Shown in pieces: positions 22,816 to 29,341 of a DNA stretch of 31,280 bases. This DNA comes from DATLED01 sp046597375. GTDB lineage: Bacteria; Actinomycetota; Acidimicrobiia; Acidimicrobiales; CADCTF01. Below the pieces are notes generated by a model. That model ran no database searches. It was not told the DNA's origin and saw only the letters and a list, made by a program, of their open reading frames with translations. The position numbers and the translations under genes were made by a program. Each line of letters begins with the position of its first letter. Positions within the stretch are counted from its first letter, which is position 1. The stretch covers positions 1 through 31,280 of the forward strand of contig JBKJKM010000127.1 in assembly GCA_046597375.1 (NCBI GenBank). The letters run 5' to 3'.

Positions 22816-23514
22816 ATGGCGAATGTCACACCAGGGTCGGGCGAGGACGGTCGGGGGGACCGTCCGCGCCGACCCGGTTCGCTCCCCGCTCTCTGGCGAG
22901 TCGAGCAGAACCATGGGGGTGCCGGTTCGCTGTTCTCGAGCAGCGAACCGGCTGCGCCCGCCGCCCGTTCGGTGCGGGTCTCGATGGTGACGGCGCCGGC
23001 CTTGGTGCTCGGCTCGACCCAGCCCGATCCGGGGGTCACGGGCGTGGAGGTCGTCCGTCGCCGCAGCGGCGGGGGCGCCGTGCTGTTGCGTCCCGACGAG
23101 ACCGTGTGGGTCGACGTGGTCGTCCCCGCCGGTGATGCCCTGTGGTCTGACGATGTGGGCCGGTCGTTCTGGTGGCTGGGCGAGGCCTGGGCCAAGGCCC
23201 TCGGCGGCGGTCTCTCGGTGCACCGTGGACCGCTGATCCGTACGAGGTGGTCGTCGGCGGTGTGCTTTGCCGGCGTCGGGGCCGGCGAGGTGGTGGCCGC
23301 CGACGGTGCCAAGGCGGTGGGGATGGCGGCCCGCCGCACCCGTGCGTGGGCGCTGTTCCAGTGCGCCGTTCCCCTCCGCTGGGACCCGGCGGCTTACGTC
23401 GAGCTCCTGCACCTCCCGCCCGAGGCGACCGAAGACCTCGCCCACGTCGCCCACCCGCTCAGCGATCGCACCCCCGCCGCCGTTCTCGAGGCCTTCCTCG
23501 CCGCCCTCCCGTAA
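22816..23514 (+). CDS. Lipoate/biotin protein ligase-like protein
   Basis: A 232-aa protein resembling the LplA/LipB/BirA catalytic fold. ALVLGSTQPDPGVTGVEVVRRRSGGGAVLLRPDETVWVDVVVP aligns with the lipoate-ligase R-R-x-S-G-G-G-A-V-x-H block, except that His is replaced by Leu. GAKAVGMAARRTRAWALFQC matches the G-x-K-x-x-G-x-A-x-R-R segment with the ligand-binding lysine. The N-terminal 45 residues are probably unstructured and a later start is possible. The likely role is attachment of lipoate or octanoate to E2 or GcvH domains. It is convergent with the HTH gene across a hairpin-rich spacer. Confidence 0.7.
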   Translation: MANVTPGSGEDGRGDRPRRPGSLPALWRVEQNHGGAGSLFSSSEPAAPAARSVRVSMVTAPALVLGSTQPDPGVTGVEVVRRRSGGGAVLLRPDETVWVDVVVPAGDALWSDDVGRSFWWLGEAWAKALGGGLSVHRGPLIRTRWSSAVCFAGVGAGEVVAADGAKAVGMAARRTRAWALFQCAVPLRWDPAAYVELLHLPPEATEDLAHVAHPLSDRTPAAVLEAFLAALP

Positions 23515-23533
23515 CCCAAGCCCGACGCGTTGC

Positions 23534-23594
23534 CGTTGCCCTTCGGGCTGCCGCAAAGGCAGCCGCAACGACCTTCCGCCACCACAAGGGCAAC
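23534..23594. terminator. Nested, mutually exclusive hairpins between convergent genes
   Basis: GGCTGCC-GCAAA-GGCAGCC (23546-23564) is flanked by CGTTGC / GCAACG (23534-23539 / 23565-23570). GTTGCCCTT (23535-23543) can pair instead with AAGGGCAAC (23586-23594). There is no T-tract. Probably a two-way transcription barrier. Confidence 0.45.
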
Positions 23595-23621
23595 AACAAC
23601 GCGCTCGGGGCTCGTCGCTGG

Positions 23622-23649
23622 GCGAACGCGCCGGGGCGAACGCGCCGGG
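23622..23649. repeat. Two tandem 14-base repeats
   Basis: GCGAACGCGCCGGG is repeated exactly (23622-23635, 23636-23649) immediately before the stop of the HTH gene on the minus strand. Confidence 0.85.
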
Positions 23650-23650
23650 G

Positions 23651-24145
23651 TTAGTCGCCGGGGTGGAGGAGGCGGAGCTCGGCCTCGGCGGCGGCGGCCC
23701 GTTCGAGGGCGGCGCGGAGGGCGACCTCGGCCGCCGCTGCGCGGGCCTCGGCGGCCTCGGCTCGGGCCGTGGCCGACGTGGTGGCCAACTCGGCCATGCG
23801 GACCAGCGCATCGGGCGTGGACATCGTCGTCGCCTCCTCGGCGGCCAGTGCCGGGCGGGGGCCCGTGCGAGGGGAGCGCGAGGACCGATTGAGTACCGCT
23901 TCGAGCGGAACGAGGCGCTGCAGACCGTGGGGACCCGGCATGAGGCGTGACGGCATCTGCCCCGTGCGGTACCAGGCCCGAAGGGTCGAGCGGGAGACGC
24001 CGGCCTGGCGCTCGGCCTCGGCCAAGGGCACCCACGTGGCTTCGGGATCCACTCCCAGACCCGCGAGCTCTCGCTCGATGGCGAACTCCTGGCCCCACTG
24101 TCGGACCAGATCCTGCAGGTCGACGATCTCCTCGGGCTCCGCCAT
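23651..24145 (-). CDS. HTH regulator with coiled-coil tail (MerR/excisionase-type)
   Basis: A 164-aa DNA-binding protein. A short acidic N-terminus precedes a winged-helix/MerR-like domain (about 38-87): WVPLAEAERQAGVSRSTLRAWYRTGQMPSRL, with the recognition helix and wing (PGPHGLQRLVPLEAVLNR). The C-terminal 57 residues are an Ala/Glu/Arg-rich coiled coil (LVRMAELATTSATARAEAAEARA...), likely for dimerisation. It is divergent from the Clp-N/AAA/VWA operon, and the two promoters share one palindrome, so it is the obvious candidate regulator of that operon and of itself. ATG 24145 appears leaderless. A perfect GGAGG eight bases before the internal ATG at 23824 could give a separate 57-aa coiled-coil product. 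Confidence 0.82.
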   Translation of the reverse strand: MAEPEEIVDLQDLVRQWGQEFAIERELAGLGVDPEATWVPLAEAERQAGVSRSTLRAWYRTGQMPSRLMPGPHGLQRLVPLEAVLNRSSRSPRTGPRPALAAEEATTMSTPDALVRMAELATTSATARAEAAEARAAAAEVALRAALERAAAAEAELRLLHPGD

Positions 24146-24151
24146 GCCCGG

Positions 24152-24180
24152 AGTCTAGACAGGGTATTGACAGGGGTCAA
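24152..24180 (-). promoter_or_regulatory. Leaderless promoter of the HTH gene
   Basis: On the minus strand TTGACC (24180-24175), a 17-base spacer and TAGACT (24157-24152) place the transcription start at the A of the ATG (24145). Near-consensus in both hexamers. Confidence 0.7.
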
Positions 24181-24195
24181 CCATGGTGGTGGACT
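24167..24195 (+). promoter_or_regulatory. Leaderless promoter of the Clp-N/AAA/VWA operon
   Basis: TTGACA (24167-24172), a 17-base spacer and a weak -10 TGGACT (24190-24195) again place the start at the ATG (24202). Its -35 overlaps the palindrome TTGAC-AGGG-GTCAA (24167-24180), which also holds the divergent -35. GACAGGG is repeated at 24158-24164 and 24169-24175. Confidence 0.6.
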
Positions 24196-24201
24196 GGCCG
24201 A

Positions 24202-25101
24202 ATGTTCGAACGCTTCACCGACCGTGCCCGACGGGTCCTCGTCCTCGCCCAAGACGAAGCGCGTGACCTCGACCACAATTTCCTGGGCACCGAACACATC
24301 CTCCTGGGCCTCCTGCACGAGGGAGAGGGCGTCGGGGCCAAGGCGCTCGTCGAGCTCGGCCTCGGACTCGGCGCCGTGCGCGACCGCGTCACGGCCACCA
24401 TCGGTCGAGGCGAGCCCGGATCGGCTTCGGGCAACCCGCCGTTCACCCCTCGGGCCAAGCGGGTGCTCGAACTGGCCCTGCGCGAAGCGCTCGAGATGGG
24501 CCACAACTACATCGGTACCGAGCACCAACTCCTTGCCCTGCTCCGGGAGGGCGAGGGCGTGGCGGCCCAGGTCCTCGTGGCCAGCGGGCTGACCCCGGAG
24601 GTGACGCGCGCCAAGGTGATCGAGTTGCTCGCCGGGTTCGCGCCGGCGGCGGGCGCGGCACGACGAGCGGCGCTCCTTGCGGCTTCGTCTGCGTCGGGTC
24701 CGACCACGGCCGTCGCCATCCACGCCCGGGCCATTGCCGCCGCAGGGTCGGGCCCGCTCGGCTCGCATCACTACCTGTTGAGCCTCCTGGGGGATCCCGA
24801 CTGCCTTGCCGCCCGCATCCTCGCCTCGTTGGGTGTCACGGCGGATGCGGTGGCCAGCCGGGTGACGGAGATGGGCACGGCCGGCACCTCGGACGAACAA
24901 CCGCCGCTGGTCGTGCCGCCCCTGAAGGTCCAACTCGGCGCCGGCGTCGCCCTCGAGATCGACGATCCCGATCTCGTCGGGCCCATCGGGGCCCAGGTCG
25001 CCCAAGGCCCGGCCGAGCTGACGGCGGTGATCCGGGAGGCGTTGACTCGGTGGCTGGAGGCCCCACCCGCGACCGAGGAGGGCAACGCCGCCGGCGCGTG
25101 A
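24202..25101 (+). CDS. Stand-alone Clp N-domain protein (no ATPase)
   Basis: A 299-aa protein built from Clp N-terminal repeats without any AAA+ domain. Residues 1-68 (FERFTDRARRVLVLAQDEARDLDHNFLGTEHILLGLLHEGEGVGAKAL) and 80-145 (FTPRAKRVLELALREALEMGHNYIGTEHQLLALLREGEGVAAQVL) form a canonical ClpC-type double repeat. A divergent third repeat-like segment lies at about 168-220 (HARAIAAAGSGPLGSHHYLLSLLGDPDCLAARIL). The GTEH glutamates (about 31 and 107) correspond to the phosphoarginine-binding glutamates of Bacillus ClpC. ClpC would be about 850 aa. A role as substrate receptor or adaptor for the adjacent ATPase is inferred. First gene of a five-gene operon; the next ATG starts 1 base after its stop. 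Confidence 0.9.
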   Translation: MFERFTDRARRVLVLAQDEARDLDHNFLGTEHILLGLLHEGEGVGAKALVELGLGLGAVRDRVTATIGRGEPGSASGNPPFTPRAKRVLELALREALEMGHNYIGTEHQLLALLREGEGVAAQVLVASGLTPEVTRAKVIELLAGFAPAAGAARRAALLAASSASGPTTAVAIHARAIAAAGSGPLGSHHYLLSLLGDPDCLAARILASLGVTADAVASRVTEMGTAGTSDEQPPLVVPPLKVQLGAGVALEIDDPDLVGPIGAQVAQGPAELTAVIREALTRWLEAPPATEEGNAAGA

Positions 25102-25102
25102 C

Positions 25103-26203
25103 ATGCTCGGCAACGTGGGACAGCAGGATGTCACCGTCGAAGCTCTCGGACTGGCCGTGGCCGCCGGAGTGCCCGTGCTGCTGTGGGGAGCCCCGGGCAC
25201 GGGCAAGACCAGTGCGATCACGGCCATGGCGGCCGCTGCCGGTCTGCCGTGCGAGACGGTCATCGCCGCTATCCGCGAGCCCTCGGACTTCAGTGGCCTG
25301 CCGGTCGTCGTCGACGGCGTCGTCCGCTTCGCCCCGCCCCGGTGGGCCGAGCGGCTGGCCGAGGCCGGCGAGGGCGTCCTCTTCCTCGACGAGATCTCCA
25401 CGGCGCCGCCGGCGGTGCAGGCCGCGCTGCTACGCGTCGTCCTCGAACGCGTCGTCGGCGACCTGGCCCTACCCGATGGGGTGGTGGTGGTCGCCGCCGC
25501 CAACCCCCCCGAGATGGCGGCCGACGGTTGGGACCTCTCGGCCCCATTGGCCAACCGGTTCTGCCACCTCGACTGGGAAGTCGACGCCATGGGGTTCGCC
25601 CAGGGGATCGCCGGTGGGTGGCGGGCGCCAAGGGTGCCCACCCTGCCGGCCGGATGGGAGCAGCAGCTGTCGAGGGCCAAAGGGCTGATCTCGGCGTTCA
25701 TCGCCGTGCGCCCGTCGCTCACCCTCGACGTGCCCACCGATGCGGCGCGAGCCGGTCGTGGCTGGCCCAGTCCCCGGACGTGGGAAATGGCGGCCCGATT
25801 GTGGACCGCCGCCGACGTGGCCGGCGCCACCGCCGAGGCACGCGCCGCCCTGGTGGCCGGCGCGCTCGGCGACGCCGCCGGATTGCAGCTCCTCACGTGG
25901 CAACTCGAGATGGACCTGCCCGACCCCGAGGACCTGCTGGCCGACCCGGACGGCATGGAGCTGCCCGACCGGGGCGATAAGGCCTATGCCGTCTTGAGCG
26001 CCGTTGCTGCCGCCGTTGCCGCCAACCCCACGCTCGAGCGGTGGAACGCCGGCTGGCGGGTGCTGGCCCGGGCGGGCGAGCGGGCGCCCGACGTCGCCGC
26101 CGTCGCCGCACGCGTCCTGGCCCAGTGCCGACCCGTTGGTGCACCGGCCCCGCCGGAGGTGAAGATCTTCGCTCCGCTCCTCCGCGACGCCGGGCTCCTC
26201 TAG
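25103..26203 (+). CDS. MoxR/AAA_5-type AAA+ ATPase
   Basis: A 366-aa ATPase. Walker A is GAPGTGKTS (29-37, Lys35), Walker B is GVLFLDEIST (Asp95-Glu96), sensor 1 Asn133 is in VVAAANPPE, and the arginine finger is Arg151 in LANRFCHLDW. The insert between Walker A and B (IREPSDFSGLPVVVDGVVRFAPPRW) is typical of MoxR/RavA-like AAA_5 proteins. The lid (PSPRTWEMAARLW) holds sensor 2. Such ATPases nearly always act with a VWA partner, here encoded 2 bases downstream. It is distinct from the MoxR at 17472-18440, so the window carries two AAA+/VWA systems. Confidence 0.93.
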   Translation: MLGNVGQQDVTVEALGLAVAAGVPVLLWGAPGTGKTSAITAMAAAAGLPCETVIAAIREPSDFSGLPVVVDGVVRFAPPRWAERLAEAGEGVLFLDEISTAPPAVQAALLRVVLERVVGDLALPDGVVVVAAANPPEMAADGWDLSAPLANRFCHLDWEVDAMGFAQGIAGGWRAPRVPTLPAGWEQQLSRAKGLISAFIAVRPSLTLDVPTDAARAGRGWPSPRTWEMAARLWTAADVAGATAEARAALVAGALGDAAGLQLLTWQLEMDLPDPEDLLADPDGMELPDRGDKAYAVLSAVAAAVAANPTLERWNAGWRVLARAGERAPDVAAVAARVLAQCRPVGAPAPPEVKIFAPLLRDAGLL

Positions 26204-26205
26204 AC

Positions 26206-27501
26206 GTGGCCCAACTTCCTCCGCTCGATCGTCACAAGCTGGCGGCGGCGCGGCTGTGGGCCGCAAACCGGTTCCCCTACCTGGCGTCGGCGCTCTTCGC
26301 CACGTCGGTGATCGAGCGGCGCGGCATCGGAGGCGACGGGGTCGCCGTCGACGCGCAATGGCGGCTCTACGTCGACCCCGACGCCGCCGCCGCCTGGACC
26401 GTCCCCGACCTCGGGACGTTGCTCGTGCACCACACCGGCCACCTGATCCGTGACCATGCCGGTCGGGCCGAGACGCTCGGCGTCACCGAAAGTACGGCCG
26501 AGCGGTGGTCGACGGTCGCCGACGCCGAGCTCAACGACGACCTGGCCGACGTCGGCCTCACGATGCCCGGGTCGAACATCCTCCCCGAAGACCTCGGCCA
26601 CCCTCGCGGTCGCTTGGCCGAGGAGTACTTCGCCCTCGAACGGGCCGCACCCGACCCGCCTCCGAGCGACGAGGGCGACGACGGGAATGCGGACGGACAG
26701 GAGCCGACGCCCAAGCCTCGTTCGGATCACGGGAGTGGCGCCCACAACCACCACAGACCGTGGGAGGAACCCGACGACGGGGCCGACGAGGCGCCGCCGC
26801 CGGGGCTGTCGAACCACGAGCGCGATCTCCTGCGCGCCCAGACGGCCCAGCAATTGCTCGACGCCGTCCGCACCGGACAGGGCAACGTGCCGGCCAACTG
26901 GCGACGCTGGGCCGAGGAGCTCCTGGCCCCGTCGGTCGACTGGCGCCGGGCGTTGGCGGCCGAGATCCGACGGGGCGTGCAGTACGTCGCCGGGGCCGTC
27001 GATTACAGCTACCGCCGGCCGTCGAGACGGGCGTCGGCCAGCCCATTCATCGTGTTGCCGGCGCTGGAGAAGCCCGTGCCCGAAGTGGCCGTTGTCTGCG
27101 ACACCTCGGGGTCGATGGGCGAGCGGCAACTCGCCCGCGTCCTCGGCGAGGTCGAAGGTCTGCTCGACAGCATCGGCCTCCGATCCAATGGGGTGCGGGT
27201 GCTGGCCGTCGACTCGGCCGTGCACGCCGTGCGTCGCGTTTCGAGCGCGCGGCAGGTCGAGCTCGTCGGCGGTGGTGGCACCGACATGGGCCGCGGCATC
27301 GAGGCCGCAGCCGCGCTCCGACCGCGACCGTCCGTGCTCGTCGTCCTCACCGACGGGCTCACCCCGTGGCCGGACGAGGCGCCCAGAGGCATGCGGGTGG
27401 TGGTCGGCATCCTCACGGGCATCGGTCCTGGACGGAGAACCTCACTGCCACCGACGCCACCGTGGACCCGGGTGGTGCGCATCGACGACGACGGGAACTG
27501 A
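26206..27501 (+). CDS. DUF2201-type metallopeptidase-like/VWA protein with altered HExxH
   Basis: A 431-aa protein in two parts. The N-terminal DUF2201-like region holds LLVHHTGHLIRDH (His75, His76, His79) and VADAELNDDL (about 104-113). This is the position of the HExxH zinc motif and its downstream A-x-D-x-x-N block in the family, but the catalytic Glu is replaced by His. A charged, low-complexity linker (about 148-200) follows. The C-terminal VWA domain has an intact MIDAS: DTSGSMG (Asp299, Ser301, Ser303), Thr359 in GGGGTDMG and Asp383 in LTDG. VWA/DUF2201 proteins are usual partners of MoxR-like ATPases. The start is GTG 26206, 2 bases after the ATPase stop; the next GTG follows its TGA directly. 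Confidence 0.88.
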   Translation: MAQLPPLDRHKLAAARLWAANRFPYLASALFATSVIERRGIGGDGVAVDAQWRLYVDPDAAAAWTVPDLGTLLVHHTGHLIRDHAGRAETLGVTESTAERWSTVADAELNDDLADVGLTMPGSNILPEDLGHPRGRLAEEYFALERAAPDPPPSDEGDDGNADGQEPTPKPRSDHGSGAHNHHRPWEEPDDGADEAPPPGLSNHERDLLRAQTAQQLLDAVRTGQGNVPANWRRWAEELLAPSVDWRRALAAEIRRGVQYVAGAVDYSYRRPSRRASASPFIVLPALEKPVPEVAVVCDTSGSMGERQLARVLGEVEGLLDSIGLRSNGVRVLAVDSAVHAVRRVSSARQVELVGGGGTDMGRGIEAAAALRPRPSVLVVLTDGLTPWPDEAPRGMRVVVGILTGIGPGRRTSLPPTPPWTRVVRIDDDGN

Positions 27502-28197
27502 GTGGGCTCCTGGGCGCGGGCGCTGCCGCCGGTCACGGTCGAGGTGGAGTGCGGCGGCCGCACCCACCACGTGTTGTTGCGACGTGGCAAGGTCGTGCTG
27601 GCCGAGCACGCCATCGCCGCCGAAGCCGTCGCCGCGGCCTTTGGTGCGCCGTCGACCCCGTGCTTCGACGTCTACCGGAGCTGGCGTTCGCGCGAGCAGT
27701 GGGAGATCGCCCTGCAACCCCGCGGGCCAGGTTTCCACCAGCTCTATCGGCGGCCGCCGCTCCCGGCCGGCCTCGGACCCGCCCTCGAGCGCGGCGTCGT
27801 GCGCGGATGGGAGCGCCGGGCTGAGCGCGGCGACGCCATCGCGTCGTACGCCCTCCAGCGCGCACTGCGGGCGAAAGCCGAACCGGTGCTGGCGGCGGCG
27901 TTCCATGCCGCCGTGCGCCGCTTCGGTGGAGGCCCGACCAAGCGCCTGGAGCTCAGCATCGGTGCGATCCCCTCGGCGTCCGGTGAGATCACCGACCTCA
28001 ACAGCTCGTTGCTCGTTCGGGTCGAGCCGGACTGGTTGCGTACGGTCGGCCTGCCACGACTCGGCGACGGAGGCCAACCGACGGGCTTCGTCGTCGCTCT
28101 CCGACCGCAGCCCGTCACCCTCGACTGGCAACCGCGATCGGGCGGCGCCGGGTGGACGGCCCGGCTCGTGAACGTCGACGGCGATGTCGGGGGTTGA
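27502..28197 (+). CDS. Unknown protein A, paralogue of the next gene, C-H-H-C block
   Basis: A 231-aa soluble protein that I do not recognise. Residues 17-62 align without gaps to residues 20-65 of the next protein, with 22 of 46 identical by eye count. Shared positions include Cys17, His22, His36 and Cys54, the RRG-x2-VL core and the ending PC-x-DV-x-RSWR. The four Cys/His residues could bind a metal. Further similarity continues to the C-terminus (TK-x2-L, LV-x-RV, GWT). No signal peptide or membrane helix. GTG 27502 directly follows the VWA gene's TGA. The context ties it to the AAA+/VWA machine as a component or client. Confidence 0.8.
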   Translation: MGSWARALPPVTVEVECGGRTHHVLLRRGKVVLAEHAIAAEAVAAAFGAPSTPCFDVYRSWRSREQWEIALQPRGPGFHQLYRRPPLPAGLGPALERGVVRGWERRAERGDAIASYALQRALRAKAEPVLAAAFHAAVRRFGGGPTKRLELSIGAIPSASGEITDLNSSLLVRVEPDWLRTVGLPRLGDGGQPTGFVVALRPQPVTLDWQPRSGGAGWTARLVNVDGDVGG

Positions 28198-28931
28198 CGA
28201 CGCCGCCCTCGTGGCCCCGCGGGGTGTCCCCGTTGCGCGTCCCCGTTCGCTGCGCGGGGGCGGAGCACGCCATCACGTGGCGACGCGGTGCGCTCGTCCT
28301 CGACGATCACGACCTCGCGGCCGACGACGTCCTCGTCGCCCTCGGTGGTGACATGCCGCCGTGCCTCGATGTCCGGCGGTCGTGGCGTCTCGGGTACATC
28401 GAGTCGGACCCCCCGGTCGAGTCCGCAGCCCTCGTGCGTTCGTTGTCGAGCCTGGCCCGCTGGATGGCCGGTGGTGGCGATGCCCCGGTCGTGCTGCCCG
28501 AGCCACTGCGCCGGCTTCGCGAAGCCAGCCTGCTCCACACCTGGGGACGCGGCCTCCGCGATCCGCGAGCATCCGACGATGCGCAGCGCCACGTTCTCGA
28601 GCGGGCCATCGCCCGGCGGCTGCGCGACCTCCTGACCTCGCAACTGCGGCCGCTCGGCGTACACACCAAGGCGGCGCTCGACGTGGCCGTCGGCCCGAAA
28701 GTCGAGGTCGAGGGCCGCTGCGTTGCGGGGTCGGCGGTGGCACGCGTGCGGGTGCCGGCGGCGTGGATCACCGAGGTGTGGGTCTCCGGACTCGAGACCT
28801 GGGAAGGCCACGTGGTGCTGGCCGCATCGGATCGACGTCCTTCGTCGCTCGACCTCGCTCGATGGCTTCCCGACGACGAGGGCGGTTGGACGCTGGAGCT
28901 CGAGCGGATCGAGCCGGGCTACGCGAGTTGA
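28194..28931 (+). CDS. Unknown protein B, paralogue of the preceding gene, C-H-H-C block
   Basis: A roughly 245-aa protein and tandem paralogue of the preceding one. The conserved block runs from Cys20 (RCAGAEH, with His25) through RRGALVLDDH (His39) to PPCLDVRRSWR (Cys57). The middle region is helical and Arg-rich (LRRLREASLLHTWGRGLRDPRAS); the C-terminal half is beta-rich and ends DEGGWTLELERIEPGYAS. The start is uncertain. TTG 28194 overlaps the previous stop as TTGA, copying the GTGA overlaps elsewhere; GTG 28224 or ATG 28152 are alternatives. It is the last gene of the operon, and its 3' end overlaps the convergent SnoaL-like gene by 13 bases. Confidence 0.75.
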   Translation: MTTPPSWPRGVSPLRVPVRCAGAEHAITWRRGALVLDDHDLAADDVLVALGGDMPPCLDVRRSWRLGYIESDPPVESAALVRSLSSLARWMAGGGDAPVVLPEPLRRLREASLLHTWGRGLRDPRASDDAQRHVLERAIARRLRDLLTSQLRPLGVHTKAALDVAVGPKVEVEGRCVAGSAVARVRVPAAWITEVWVSGLETWEGHVVLAASDRRPSSLDLARWLPDDEGGWTLELERIEPGYAS

Positions 28932-29308
28932 CGGAGGATGCCGGCGGTGTCGTGGTAGGCGATCCGCTCCACGATGCGGCCGTCGACGACGCGGGTGACG
29001 TGGCAGATGGCGAGGCGCACCGGCCGTCCTGTCGGCGCCAACCCGGCGAACGGGCCGGCGTGCGTTCCGGCCATGACCTCTTCGGTGACGACGACGTCGC
29101 CGGCGACGATCCAACGCTCGACCGTCATCTGAAGATCGGGGAACGCCGTCACCGTGTCGCTCAACAACCGGGCCAGGCCGGCGAGGGAGAGCACCCGACC
29201 GGTCGCGGCGACGAGGCGGGCGTCCGGGTGGAAGAGATCACGACCGCCGAGCGGGTCGTGCACATTGATGGTCTCGTGCAGCTTCTCCAGCACCTCGCGC
29301 GGCCCCAT
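28919..29308 (-). CDS. SnoaL-like/NTF2-fold protein
   Basis: A 129-aa single-domain protein of the NTF2-like fold. An N-terminal helix with the family pattern (VLEKLHETINVHDPLGGRDLFHPDARLVA) is followed by FPDLQMTVERWIVAGDVVVTEEVMAGTHAGPFAGLAPTGRPVRLAICHVTRVVDGRIVERIAYHD. The FPD, W-GTHxGPF-G-PTG and H-x-TRV-DG-I-E motifs are typical of SnoaL-like proteins, often annotated as ester cyclases or nuclear transport factor 2 family. The substrate is unknown. It lies 33 bases upstream of tetR's end on the opposite side of the Clp-N operon and is probably unrelated to that operon. Confidence 0.85.
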   Translation of the reverse strand: MGPREVLEKLHETINVHDPLGGRDLFHPDARLVAATGRVLSLAGLARLLSDTVTAFPDLQMTVERWIVAGDVVVTEEVMAGTHAGPFAGLAPTGRPVRLAICHVTRVVDGRIVERIAYHDTAGILRQLA

Positions 29309-29341
29309 CCGGCAATCCTCGCGCCGTCCGACCGCGCACCG

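Noticed and set aside
22447..25956. A very long open frame (over 1100 codons) on the minus strand
   Set aside because: It runs antisense across at least four well-supported genes, is low-complexity (Arg/Pro/Ala/Ser) and shows no domain. Such frames are expected in GC-rich DNA.
23651..28931. Phage-defence island interpretation of the Clp-N/AAA/VWA operon
   Set aside because: No nuclease, TIR, reverse transcriptase, toxin or phage-linked gene lies in or beside the operon, and base composition and neighbours look chromosomal. Defence is possible but has no direct support here.
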